NCBI GenBank assembly: GCA_913009335.1
Contig: CAJVXN010000022.1
Location: 1 to 35,480, forward strand
DNA length: 35,480 nucleotides
Source: an uncultured bacterium
GTDB lineage: Bacteria; Omnitrophota; Gorgyraeia; Ghiorseimicrobiales; Ghiorseimicrobiaceae
Direction: 5' to 3'
Of the stretch, positions 7,878 through 16,401 are shown piece by piece. Position 1 is the first letter of the stretch. The number at the start of each line of letters is the position of its first letter. The notes beneath the pieces were generated by a model, which saw only the letters and a program-made list of their open reading frames with translations, was not told the DNA's origin and searched no databases. A program made the translations under genes and the position numbers.

Positions 7878-9620
7878 ATGGACGAAAAGATTTTAGAAAA
7901 AGTTTATAAGCCGGCCCGTTATTTAGGTATAGAGTGCAATGTAATCAAAAAAGATTTAGACTCTGTTTCTCTGCGGTTTGCTTTATGTTTTCCTGATTTA
8001 TATGAAATCGGCATGAGTCATTTGGGATTTCGTATAATTTACGGATTGTTGAATGATATTGAAGATGTTGCCTGCGAAAGAGTATTTATGCCGGATGAAG
8101 ATTTAGAGCGTTTGCTGCGTGAGGATAATATCGGCCTGACTACATTAGAATCGGGCAAGCCTTTGTCTGAGTTTGATGTTATAGGATTTTCTTTATCTTA
8201 TGAACTTTTATTCCCTAATGTTTTAAATATATTAGAGCTTTCTGGTATCCCGCTTTATGCCAAAGACAGGAATAATAAACATCCTTTAATAATTGCCGGA
8301 GGATATAGCGTTATTAATCCTGAACCGATGGCTGATTTTATTGATTGTTATCTTATCGGAGAGGCAGAGGAAATTCTACCGGTTGTGATTGATAAAATTA
8401 AATCCGCAAAAGCAAAGGGCGTAGACAGGAAGAAGTTATTGCGGGAATTATCCTTGGTTCAGGGTGTTTATGTGCCGGGTCTTTGGCGCGTGGAGTATAA
8501 TTCGGATAAAACAATTAAGTCAATTTTACCCGTGGATAACTCCCTCCCTCCTAAAATTAAAAAATGCCTTGTTTCCGATTTTAACAATAGTTTTTTTCCG
8601 GAGCGCTGGCTTGTTCCGTATATACAGATAGTCCACGATCGCGTAATACTAGAGATTATGCGCGGCTGTCCTAATAAATGTAAGTTTTGTCAGGCCAGGT
8701 CTGTTTATTATCCTTACCGTATTCGAAAACAGGAAAGAGTAATTAAGCTCGCGCAGTCACTACTTAAGTCTTCAGGTTACGGCGAGATTTCCCTTTTAGG
8801 CTTATCTTGCGGAGACCACCCGCAAATACAGCAGATTTTAAGTCAATTGGTTTCTTTATGCAAGGATAAAGGAATAGGAGTCTCGTTGCCATCTTTAAGA
8901 ATAAAAGATCACATAGCAGGTATTCCGGCTTTACTCGCGCGTATTAAAAAATCAGGCCTTACTATTGCTCCGGAGGCAGCGAGCGAGCGATTACGTAAAG
9001 TTATAGATAAGGATATTGACATGGAGCAATTATTACTTGTGGTTGAAAATGCGTATAAGTCCGGATATAGGCGAATTAAGTTATACTTTATGATTGGTCT
9101 GCCTACGGAAACAAAAGACGACTTAAAAAAAATCGTGGATTTGGCGGCAAATTTAGCAGTTAAGCGAAAACAATTATGCGGAAGGTTGGGAGAGATAACT
9201 TTAAGTATTTCTACCTTTTGTCCGAAGCCGCATACGCCTTTTGAGAGAGTCGCGATGAGTAAGTTAGAAGAGATAAAAGAGAAGCAATCATTTTTGCGTT
9301 CTTATTTACGCAATCCTAAAGATAGCGGTGTTAATTTTTCTATCGCTCGCGCAATAAAAATAGATTTTCATTACGCGGAAAAGAGTCTTATAGAAGCTGT
9401 TTTGTCTCGATCGGGAAGGGAAGCATCCGCGTTGATACATGCAGCCTTTAAGCTGGGGGCGCGAGGTGATTCGGGAAAGCATAAATTTAATTTTGATGTA
9501 TGGAGGGAGGCAATTGATAAATCAGAAACCGATACGTCTTTTTATGTCAATAGAAATATAGGTCAATCGGAAATTTTACCCTGGGAGCATATAGATTTAG
9601 GGGCGAGGATGGCTTTGTAA
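7878..9620 (+). CDS. B12-binding-like radical SAM protein, TIGR03960 family, shortened C-terminus
   Basis: A 580-residue radical SAM enzyme of unknown substrate. Residues 1-200 form a cobalamin-binding-like domain (FPDLYEIGMSHLGF at 38-51, IIAGGYSVINPEP at 138-150). The radical SAM cluster motif is C264-x3-C268-x2-C271 in MRGCPNKCKFCQA, followed by LYFMIGLPTE. Most relatives continue past PWDHID with about 30-50 more residues ending in a second cysteine-rich motif (recalled form: TPDCR, then CxGCGVC). This protein reads LPWEHIDLGARMAL and stops, so that tail is missing. The family is normally fused to or followed by DUF2344, then by RNase G. Here the DUF2344 gene is 17 kb away at 26641. The start is one base after the rodA stop. 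Confidence 0.88.
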   Translation: MDEKILEKVYKPARYLGIECNVIKKDLDSVSLRFALCFPDLYEIGMSHLGFRIIYGLLNDIEDVACERVFMPDEDLERLLREDNIGLTTLESGKPLSEFDVIGFSLSYELLFPNVLNILELSGIPLYAKDRNNKHPLIIAGGYSVINPEPMADFIDCYLIGEAEEILPVVIDKIKSAKAKGVDRKKLLRELSLVQGVYVPGLWRVEYNSDKTIKSILPVDNSLPPKIKKCLVSDFNNSFFPERWLVPYIQIVHDRVILEIMRGCPNKCKFCQARSVYYPYRIRKQERVIKLAQSLLKSSGYGEISLLGLSCGDHPQIQQILSQLVSLCKDKGIGVSLPSLRIKDHIAGIPALLARIKKSGLTIAPEAASERLRKVIDKDIDMEQLLLVVENAYKSGYRRIKLYFMIGLPTETKDDLKKIVDLAANLAVKRKQLCGRLGEITLSISTFCPKPHTPFERVAMSKLEEIKEKQSFLRSYLRNPKDSGVNFSIARAIKIDFHYAEKSLIEAVLSRSGREASALIHAAFKLGARGDSGKHKFNFDVWREAIDKSETDTSFYVNRNIGQSEILPWEHIDLGARMAL

Positions 9621-9695
9621 TTCTGTATTTTATTTAGAGGGTGAGGTTAAAACATTTTTATCTGTTTTTTAGACAAGCAGTTACATTAAGATAAA

Positions 9696-9779
9696 AGGGT
9701 AACCTTGACCCCGTTAGAGATAGCTTGCCAAAGGCAATCGACAGACACCTTTGGTGTCTTACCTCTAACGGGGTTGACA
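9696..9779. repeat. palindromic element, copy 1 (MITE- or REP-like)
   Basis: The outer arms ACCCCGTTAGAG (9708-9719) and CTCTAACGGGGT (9763-9774) are perfect 12-bp inverted repeats. Inside are two short hairpins: TTGCC-AAA-GGCAA (9725-9737) and AGACACC-TTT-GGTGTCT (9743-9759). The whole would fold as a three-way junction in RNA or single-stranded DNA. A second copy at 28577-28716 shares the left end AGGGTRANCTTGACCCCG plus TTAGAGATAG, in the same orientation. No transposase is encoded in or beside it. Confidence 0.8.
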
Positions 9780-9802
9780 CTGTCTCGGATATAGCTTAAG
9801 AT
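9774..9802 (+). promoter_or_regulatory. hybrid promoter with its -35 box in the palindromic element
   Basis: TTGACA (9774-9779) is the right end of palindromic copy 1. Seventeen bp downstream, in unique sequence, lies TAAGAT (9797-9802), which matches four of six consensus -10 bases. The predicted start near 9809 gives a leader of about 95 nt to the ATG at 9905. The same arrangement occurs at copy 2. Confidence 0.45.
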
Positions 9803-9904
9803 ATATAAAGTTGTTGATATTGTAAAATTTATAGTAAATGTTACGCTGTCTATATCTTAATGGTAGGTGATGAAGGTTATGACAAATCGATTGAGGAGAT
9901 CATA

Positions 9905-11272
9905 ATGAAAAATATATTGAAATGGTTATCGTTATCTTCCCAGGGACTTCGCTGTAAATTAAGAATCGGTTTCTATCTTATGTCTGTTCTTCCGATAGTT
10001 ATTTTTCTGTGCGTGATTTCCATATACATGCTGCCGGATATAGATATCAAGGTAAATATTGGCCTATTGGTAGGGGTTGGTATTTTTATCGCGATTAGCG
10101 GTTTCTTTGTAGTCAGGCAGATAGTCGATCCGATACTTAAAATTTCCTCCAGGGCCAAGACGATAGCCAGCGGGAATATTGATTATAACATAAAAACGCA
10201 TCGCGATGATGAAATTGGAGATTTGGAAGACGCCCTAAATGAATTAACGCTTCGCATAAAAGGAAACATGAAAGAATTAGAGAAATACGGTGAAGAGACA
10301 GAAAAAATAAACTTAGATATTAACCGCAAGGTCGTCGCTTTATCGGGGTTATTGCAGATAAGTTCGTTTATTTCTGAAGGGGCGAGCCTTGAGGAAACAT
10401 TCAATTTAACGCTGGAGAAGATGTCGCAAATTGCTGATTCTGATTTATCGTTTCTTCTCTTGCAGGAAGGTCCAAATTTAGTGGTAAAATCTGTATACGG
10501 TGAAGGCGCTCAACACCTGTTAAATAAAAAAATGGGCCTAAAAGACGAGAGTTTGTTTAGTAAAATAATGAAAAATATGCACAGTTTTTCTTTAAATAAT
10601 AATACCCCCAGGAATGTAGCTATGGATAGATTTTGTCATGAGTTTGGGGTAAAGAATGCTTTTATTATGCCTGTTCGTGTGCGCGATAAAGTAATAGGGC
10701 TTGCGGGAATCGCTAACAGTAGGGGGATTGACTATAGAAGTGACGATTTTAGGGTTATGGATATTTTTGTTAAGCATATTGTTATCGCCATAGAAAATGA
10801 TACTTTAACGCATAGAGTAAGTAATCTTGAAATAAAAGATGCTTTAACCGGCTTGTATAATGAAGTGTTTATAGTCTCAAGACTGGATGAAGAGATAAAA
10901 AGGGCGATTATTTACCAGCGTCCGTGTTCGTTTATTCTGTTTCGTGTTAATAACTACAAAGAATTCTCCGGTAATTTTAACACTTTAATAGTAGAGTCTA
11001 CTTTAAAAAAGATTGCCGTGACTTTAAGAGGAAGCATAAGCGATATTGATAAAGCGGCCAGATTCAGCGAGGCGGATTTTGCTGTTATTATGCCCGAGAA
11101 AAATAAAAGGCAGGCTCAGACTATTGCAGCTGAGATTGTAAAGAAAATAGAGTATTTATTCCAAGAGGAATCTGATCCGGGTAAAAGAATTGTTATGATT
11201 GCCGGTGTATCTGAAAATCCTATTGATGGAGTAACCAGTTCGGAGTTAATTAGCAAGGCCAAAGAATCATGA
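9905..11272 (+). CDS. membrane HAMP-GAF protein with a degenerate GGDEF domain
   Basis: A 455-residue signalling protein. Two membrane helices (about 22-44 and 50-70) leave almost no periplasmic loop, so the input is probably cytoplasmic. A HAMP linker follows (71-122, with DEIGDLEDALNEL), then a GAF domain (about 150-298) and a GGDEF-type domain (about 309-455). The GGDEF start signature is present (KDALTGLYNE, 311-320), but the active-site loop reads S388-E-A-D-F392 instead of GGDEF, so diguanylate cyclase activity is unlikely. It may bind nucleotide or act as a scaffold. I chose this start over an in-frame ATG at 9860 because GAGGAG (9893-9898) lies 6 nt upstream. It opens the pilus block. 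Confidence 0.85.
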   Translation: MKNILKWLSLSSQGLRCKLRIGFYLMSVLPIVIFLCVISIYMLPDIDIKVNIGLLVGVGIFIAISGFFVVRQIVDPILKISSRAKTIASGNIDYNIKTHRDDEIGDLEDALNELTLRIKGNMKELEKYGEETEKINLDINRKVVALSGLLQISSFISEGASLEETFNLTLEKMSQIADSDLSFLLLQEGPNLVVKSVYGEGAQHLLNKKMGLKDESLFSKIMKNMHSFSLNNNTPRNVAMDRFCHEFGVKNAFIMPVRVRDKVIGLAGIANSRGIDYRSDDFRVMDIFVKHIVIAIENDTLTHRVSNLEIKDALTGLYNEVFIVSRLDEEIKRAIIYQRPCSFILFRVNNYKEFSGNFNTLIVESTLKKIAVTLRGSISDIDKAARFSEADFAVIMPEKNKRQAQTIAAEIVKKIEYLFQEESDPGKRIVMIAGVSENPIDGVTSSELISKAKES

Positions 11273-11281
11273 TGAAGCAGG

Positions 11282-11287
11282 TATAAT
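11282..11287 (+). promoter_or_regulatory. consensus -10 box without a matching -35
   Basis: A perfect TATAAT preceded by GG sits 15 bp before the ATG of the small MshEN gene. No -35 hexamer is present at 16-18 bp. It might be an internal promoter giving a leader of under 10 nt, or chance in AT-rich DNA. Confidence 0.2.
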
Positions 11288-11302
11288 TTTTAGCTTTTAA
11301 AT

Positions 11303-11752
11303 ATGACATTACCTATTAAACGTATTAATCCCCAGCAGTTAGGTGAGCTCCTTGTTGAGCGAGGCATTATAACACAGGCGCAGCTTAGCCAGGCTTTGGA
11401 AGTCCAGGGAGATAAGGGGGGATTGATAGGAGAAGTTTTAGTCGAGCTTAAAATGGTTAAGGAAGAGGCGATTGCTCAGGCATTGACTGCTCAATATGGG
11501 TTTCCTTATTTACCGTTAGTTAATTACGAAGTAGATCCGGAGATAGTTGATATAGTTCCTTATAACGTAGCCAAACAGTATTGTTTAATTTGTATCGATA
11601 AAATAGGTAATAATTTAACTGTTGCTATGGCTAATCCTTTAAATCGTTCGGCCATAGAAGACATAGAGTTGCTTTCTTCTTGTTCTGTGCAGATTTTTGT
11701 AAGTACTACCAGCGATGTAAGAGCTGCTATTACCAGGCACTACAAGAGATAA
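11303..11752 (+). CDS. stand-alone MshEN (GspE/PilB N-terminal) domain protein
   Basis: A 149-residue protein consisting only of the N-terminal domain found on PilB/GspE/MshE motors, with no ATPase domain. It carries two 24-residue motifs (12-35, QLGELLVERGIITQAQLSQA onward; 41-64, LIGEVLVELKMVKEEAIAQA onward) separated by a 5-residue spacer (GDKGG). This is the architecture of the c-di-GMP-binding MshEN domain. Motif 1 keeps L13, G14, G21, L28 and Q35, but the leading Arg is Gln12. A second segment (about 68-149, ending ITRHYKR) matches the rest of the N-terminal region of the two downstream ATPases. It may be a detached regulatory subunit or receptor. The complete homologous domain next door argues against a mere gene fragment. 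Confidence 0.8.
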   Translation: MTLPIKRINPQQLGELLVERGIITQAQLSQALEVQGDKGGLIGEVLVELKMVKEEAIAQALTAQYGFPYLPLVNYEVDPEIVDIVPYNVAKQYCLICIDKIGNNLTVAMANPLNRSAIEDIELLSSCSVQIFVSTTSDVRAAITRHYKR

Positions 11753-11858
11753 ATAACAAATCAATATTCAATGACAAATAATACAATATGATTTAATTAT
11801 CTGGATTTTGTTATTATGAGCTGTGATTTTAATTTTTGCTTTATTACGGGAAAATTAG

Positions 11859-13577
11859 ATGCCTTCTTTAAAAGATCGCCTGACAGAAATATTATTAAAA
11901 AATAATATTATTACAGAAGATAAGTTAAAAACTGCTATTAATAGGCAAAAGGAAAAAGGCGGCAGGTTAAGTGATATATTAATTGAATTAAAGTTTATAA
12001 CCGAGAGTGAACTCGTTTCTAGCTTGAGTCAAGGTTTAGGTTTTCCTATCATTGATCTTTTATCGCTTGAAATTGACCCCGAAATAATAAATATCATACC
12101 TTATCAGACCGCTCAGCAGTATCAGATTATTCCTTTATCCAAAAGAGAAAAATTTTTAACTATAGCCATGGCTGATCCGTTAGATGTGTTTGCTATGGAT
12201 GATATTCGTGCTTTAACCGGATATAAAATAATTCCGCTTATTGCTACGGCAAGTGATATAGCTAATACAATAGATAAATATTACGGATCACAGGAAGAGG
12301 GGGAAATTAATACAGTTTTAGATAACATATCTGAAGATCAAATAGAGCTGGTAGAGAAACAAAAGGAAGAGACTTTGGATACCGGAGCGCTCCTACAGTT
12401 AAGCCAGGAAGCCCCTGTTATAAAAATTACTAATATGATTTTAGAGGACGCGATTAAAATGAAGGCTTCTGATGTGCTTATTGAACCATTTGAGAAAAAA
12501 ATGCGCGTGCGTTTAAGGATTGATGGTATTTTGAAGGAAAGAGAGTCTCCCCCCAAAGCATTACATCCATCTATTATTTCAAGAATTAAAGTTATCTCCA
12601 ATCTAAATATAGCCGAACATAGATTACCTCAGGACGGCAGATTCAAGATTAAGATAGAGGGTAAACAGGTAGATTTTCGCGTTTCAATTTTGCCGTCTAG
12701 TTTCGGTGAAAAAGTAGCCTTACGGATATTAGATAAAACAACAGCCATGTTGAATGTGGAAAAATTAGGCTTTGGTGATTATTCGTTGAATCTTATTAAG
12801 AAAAATGCTCTCAGGCCTCATGGGATGATTCTTGTGACCGGTCCTACCGGATCAGGTAAAACCACTACTCTATACTCTATTTTAAAGTTTATAGATAGGC
12901 CGCAAAGGAACATAATTACAGTAGAGGATCCCGTAGAATATCAAATAGAAGGTATAAATCAGGTGAGCATCAGGCCTGATATAGGTCTTACGTTTGCTTC
13001 CAGTCTTCGTTCAATACTAAGGCAGGATCCTGATATTGTTATGGTGGGAGAAATTAGAGATTTTGATACAGCAGATATCGCAATTAAGGCAGCTCTAACA
13101 GGGCATTTAGTTCTTTCAACCCTCCATACGACTACAGCTCCCGCATCTATTGCCAGGCTTGTAAATATGGGGGTTGAACCGTTTTTGATAACTTCTTCAC
13201 TAATTTGCGTTGTAACACAGCGTCTGATACGCTTGATTTGCGTGAAATGTAAAGAATCTTATAAATTGACTACTGAATCGCTGGATAAGCTGAAAATAAA
13301 ACACGCTAAGGATAAACCCCTTGTTTTTTACCGCGGCAAAGGATGCTCTTTTTGCTCTAATTCAGGTTATAAGGGGAGAACTTCTATCGCCGAGGTATTG
13401 GTACTTGTTCCTGAAATTAAAGACTTAATTATGGAGAAAGCCCAGGATTACAAGATAAAGAAAGTAGCGCGTTCGCTGGGAATGAAAACATTGCGAGAGT
13501 CAGGCATGGAAAAAGTATTCGCGGGAGTAAGCACACTTGAAGAGGTGTTAAAAATTACGGCTGCGGACGAGAGTTAA
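11859..13577 (+). CDS. type IV pilus / type II secretion assembly ATPase, copy 1 (PilB/GspE family)
   Basis: A 572-residue cytoplasmic hexameric ATPase predicted to drive pilus or pseudopilus extension. The N-terminal MshEN region (about 1-145) has the 24-5-24 layout but lacks its glycines (T9, N16, S38). The motor domain has Walker A GPTGSGKT (328-335), an Asp box around ITVEDPVEYQ (353-362), Walker B with VGEIRD (396-401, Glu398) and a His box (STLHTTTA, 420-427). A tetracysteine zinc motif uses C461, C464, C496 and C499. The usual ASDIHIEP motif reads ASDVLIEP (203-210), so its histidine is lost. No Shine-Dalgarno is evident. The second ATPase follows 2 bp after the stop. The sequence does not tell PilB from GspE, so no symbol is given. 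Confidence 0.93.
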   Translation: MPSLKDRLTEILLKNNIITEDKLKTAINRQKEKGGRLSDILIELKFITESELVSSLSQGLGFPIIDLLSLEIDPEIINIIPYQTAQQYQIIPLSKREKFLTIAMADPLDVFAMDDIRALTGYKIIPLIATASDIANTIDKYYGSQEEGEINTVLDNISEDQIELVEKQKEETLDTGALLQLSQEAPVIKITNMILEDAIKMKASDVLIEPFEKKMRVRLRIDGILKERESPPKALHPSIISRIKVISNLNIAEHRLPQDGRFKIKIEGKQVDFRVSILPSSFGEKVALRILDKTTAMLNVEKLGFGDYSLNLIKKNALRPHGMILVTGPTGSGKTTTLYSILKFIDRPQRNIITVEDPVEYQIEGINQVSIRPDIGLTFASSLRSILRQDPDIVMVGEIRDFDTADIAIKAALTGHLVLSTLHTTTAPASIARLVNMGVEPFLITSSLICVVTQRLIRLICVKCKESYKLTTESLDKLKIKHAKDKPLVFYRGKGCSFCSNSGYKGRTSIAEVLVLVPEIKDLIMEKAQDYKIKKVARSLGMKTLRESGMEKVFAGVSTLEEVLKITAADES

Positions 13578-13579
13578 CT

Positions 13580-15289
13580 ATGGCGACATTACAAGAAAAA
13601 CTTATAGAGATACTTATAAAAAATGAGTTCCTTACTTCTCATCAAATGGAAAAAGTACTTAAATCCCAAAAAGAAAAAGGGATGAGTATAAAACAGATTT
13701 TAATTAGCGAGGGTTTTATTAAAGAGGAGGAGCTTATTTCTTTGCTTGCCAGGGAGCTTTATATCCCCCCGCTTGATTTATCGCGCTATAAGATAAATAA
13801 AGAAACAATAGATTTAATCCCGGAGCGCGTAGTGCGGCAGTATCATTTAATCGCGATATCTAAAATTGGGAATATGCTTACGGTTGCAATGAGTGATCCT
13901 TTGAATATATTTGCCCTGGATGATTTAAAGGCTTTGACTAATTATGAGATCCAGCCGGTTATATGCCTTGAGGCGGAAATCAATAAGGCGATATCAAATT
14001 ACTATAAGAGTGATAAAGAAACAATAAGTGATATTTTAAAAGATGCGGATGAAGCAACAGGGGTAATAGATGTAACAGGCGAAGAGGAGTCTACGATTAA
14101 TTTAGGGGTGACTTTAGGCGAGAGTAAGAAAGCGCCAATCGTTAAAATTGTAGATTTAATGATTGCCCAGGCTTTAAAAAGAAGAGCATCCGATATACAT
14201 ATCGAACCGGAAGAAAAAAAGATGCGTGTGCGCTACCGTATTGACGGAGAGCTTTATGACGCGTTTAATTTATCTAAGATTAATCAAAACGCGGTATTAG
14301 CAAGGTTAAAGATTATTTCCGGTTTAAATATTACGGAATCACGGCTGCCTCAGGACGGCAGATTTAAAATTAGAATGGAGAATAAAGAAATAGATTTTCG
14401 CGTCTCGGCCCTCCCGACTATATTTGGCCAGAAATTTGTTCTGAGAGTTTTGGATAAAACCAATATTAATATCGGATTAGAAAATTTGGGCTTTAGTAAA
14501 CGCTCTTTATCTTTGTTTGAGCAGGCGGTTAATAAACCATATGGCATGATTCTTGTGACTGGTCCTACCGGGTCAGGCAAGTCAACAACTCTTTATTCAG
14601 TTTTAAGTAGATTAAATACCCCGGACAGAAATATTATTACTGTTGAGGATCCGGTAGAATATCAGGTTGAAGGTATTACGCAAATTCAGACAAATTCCGA
14701 GATAGGCCTGACGTTTGCCTCGGGTCTTCGTTCGTTATTGAGGCAGAGTCCGGATGTAATCATGATCGGGGAGATACGTGATTCTGAAACAGCAGATATC
14801 GCAGTTAAGGCCGCATTAACCGGGCAGATGGTTCTGTCTACTTTACATACTAATGATGCAGTGGGGATAATTAGCCGTCTTGTTGATATGGGGGTTGAAC
14901 CTTTTTTGATCGCTTCCAGCGTTATTATGGCTTGTGCTCAGAGATTAATGCGTTCAATATGCCCGAGGTGCAAAGAAGCGACTGAATTGCCTAAAGATAT
15001 TATTAATAAATTAGGGCTTAAAATAGATAAGAATACGGTTTTTTACAAGGCAAAAGGATGCGACTATTGCAATAATACAGGTTATTTTGGTAGAATAGGT
15101 ATATTAGAAGTGATGGATGTTAATGATGAGTTGCGCGATATGATTATCAAAAAAACACCTATAGAAGATATACGAAATTATGCGGTAGCTAAATGCGGGA
15201 TGATTACTTTAAGAGATGATGCAATTTTAAAACTTTCGCAAGGAGTGACGACGCTTGAGGAAGTTATGCGCGTAACTACGGAGGAATAA
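13580..15289 (+). CDS. type IV pilus / type II secretion assembly ATPase, copy 2 (PilB/GspE family)
   Basis: A 569-residue paralogue of the upstream ATPase, collinear with it through the motor domain. Walker A GPTGSGKS is at the same residues (328-335), and the Asp box, Walker B (GEIRD, 397-401) and His box (STLHTND) align without gaps. Zinc cysteines are C461, C464, C494 and C497. Unlike copy 1 it keeps ASDIHIEP (203-210). Its MshEN motifs are the most degenerate of the three (K7, I9, E16). The ATG lies 2 bp after copy 1 with no ribosome site, so translational coupling is likely. The pair could form mixed hexamers or serve separate machines. Neither resembles PilT, which lacks the N-terminal domains. 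Confidence 0.93.
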   Translation: MATLQEKLIEILIKNEFLTSHQMEKVLKSQKEKGMSIKQILISEGFIKEEELISLLARELYIPPLDLSRYKINKETIDLIPERVVRQYHLIAISKIGNMLTVAMSDPLNIFALDDLKALTNYEIQPVICLEAEINKAISNYYKSDKETISDILKDADEATGVIDVTGEEESTINLGVTLGESKKAPIVKIVDLMIAQALKRRASDIHIEPEEKKMRVRYRIDGELYDAFNLSKINQNAVLARLKIISGLNITESRLPQDGRFKIRMENKEIDFRVSALPTIFGQKFVLRVLDKTNINIGLENLGFSKRSLSLFEQAVNKPYGMILVTGPTGSGKSTTLYSVLSRLNTPDRNIITVEDPVEYQVEGITQIQTNSEIGLTFASGLRSLLRQSPDVIMIGEIRDSETADIAVKAALTGQMVLSTLHTNDAVGIISRLVDMGVEPFLIASSVIMACAQRLMRSICPRCKEATELPKDIINKLGLKIDKNTVFYKAKGCDYCNNTGYFGRIGILEVMDVNDELRDMIIKKTPIEDIRNYAVAKCGMITLRDDAILKLSQGVTTLEEVMRVTTEE

Positions 15290-15293
15290 TTTA

Positions 15294-16349
15294 ATGCTAG
15301 AAGGTAAAGTTTTAGTTATAGCTAATAATGAGTCTCTCAAGTATCATGCAAAAAAAGATTTAGAGAAGCATGAGTTTTCTGTCGTGATCGAAAGCGATGA
15401 GGCAGAGGCCTTTGAAAAAATCAGAGAAGATAATTTTGATGTAATCATGATTAGTATTGAAGAGGGCGCGGTTGATGATAGCGTATTATTGCAAAATTTA
15501 AAAGGTATTAAAAGGGATGCTTTGGTTATTGTTGTTTCGAACGGGTATTCAGATAGTTCTATTAATGATATGCAGAGGCTCGGTGTTTTTGATTTTCTCC
15601 CGGCATCGTTTGAGCCAAAAAATTTATTTCTTGTAATCAAGCAGGCAATGTTATCCAGAAAAGAAAAAAATAACATTGTAATTGACCGGGAAAAGATAAA
15701 AAATCTGGATAAGCAAATTGCGCTTCTAAATAAAAAGGTAGATGAAGGCGCAAAAAATACCGCGTCTTTATATAGGGATCTGCAGCAATCCTATATGCGT
15801 TCAATAAAAGCTTTGGCCCAGGCGCTTGATATGCGCGATGAATATACACATAGTCATTCGGAAAATGTTACAAAATACGCTGTTGCTGTAGGAGAAGAGA
15901 TGGGGTTGAGTTTTCAGGATATAAAAGATATTCGAGACGCATGCGGATTACACGATATAGGCAAAATCGGGATACGGGATTCTATTCTTTCTAAGGAGGG
16001 TGAATTAACAGAAGCCGAGTGGCGCTTGATGAGAGAGCATCCGATGAAGGGCGCAGTGATTTTACAGCATTTGGGATTAAAAAATGTAATTGAGTTAGTA
16101 AAGCAGCACCATGAGCATTATAACGGCAATGGTTATCCGGCAGGGAAAAAAGGTGAGGAAATTCCTCTAGGGGCAAGGATTATTTCTTTAGCCGATTCTT
16201 ATGATGCTATGACTTCTGAGCGCGCATATAAGAATAGGCGGTTTTCACAAGAAGAAGCACTCCAAGAGATAAAACAAAATGGCGGGACGCAGTTTGATCC
16301 TAAGGTAGTGGCTGTCTTTTTAAAGATAATCGATAGGTTTACGGAGTAA
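15294..16349 (+). CDS. pseudo-receiver / HD-GYP protein, probable c-di-GMP phosphodiesterase
   Basis: A 351-residue cytoplasmic protein. Residues 1-120 have the response-regulator fold pattern but not its chemistry: the acidic pair is N11-N12, the phospho-acceptor position is S54 (VIMISI), and the switch lysine is absent (LPASFEP). Phosphorylation control is therefore unlikely. A coiled-coil linker (about 125-165) leads to an HD-GYP domain (about 168-351) with an intact active site: H220-D221 in HDIGK, HHEHYNGNGYP (272-282) and DSYDAMTSER (301-310). HD-GYP enzymes hydrolyse c-di-GMP. The start is backed by GGAGGAAT 5 nt upstream and follows the second ATPase after 4 bp. It is the only intact c-di-GMP enzyme in the window. 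Confidence 0.9.
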   Translation: MLEGKVLVIANNESLKYHAKKDLEKHEFSVVIESDEAEAFEKIREDNFDVIMISIEEGAVDDSVLLQNLKGIKRDALVIVVSNGYSDSSINDMQRLGVFDFLPASFEPKNLFLVIKQAMLSRKEKNNIVIDREKIKNLDKQIALLNKKVDEGAKNTASLYRDLQQSYMRSIKALAQALDMRDEYTHSHSENVTKYAVAVGEEMGLSFQDIKDIRDACGLHDIGKIGIRDSILSKEGELTEAEWRLMREHPMKGAVILQHLGLKNVIELVKQHHEHYNGNGYPAGKKGEEIPLGARIISLADSYDAMTSERAYKNRRFSQEEALQEIKQNGGTQFDPKVVAVFLKIIDRFTE

Positions 16350-16401
16350 AGTGACTAGAAAGGTATTTTTATTCTAGATTACAATAGAAGGGGGTAAGAG
16401 T

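Noticed and set aside
9860-9904. Earlier ATG for the HAMP-GAF-GGDEF protein
   Set aside because: It lacks a ribosome site, while the ATG at 9905 has GAGGAG at 6 nt and leaves the first membrane helix intact.
11753-11858. 106-bp AT-rich gap before the first ATPase
   Set aside because: I looked for a promoter, hairpin or small ORF and found none that stands out.
16355-16377. Hairpin CTAGAA/TTCTAG between the HD-GYP gene and pilC
   Set aside because: Only 6 bp, AT-rich, with an 11-nt loop and no T-tract; likely chance.
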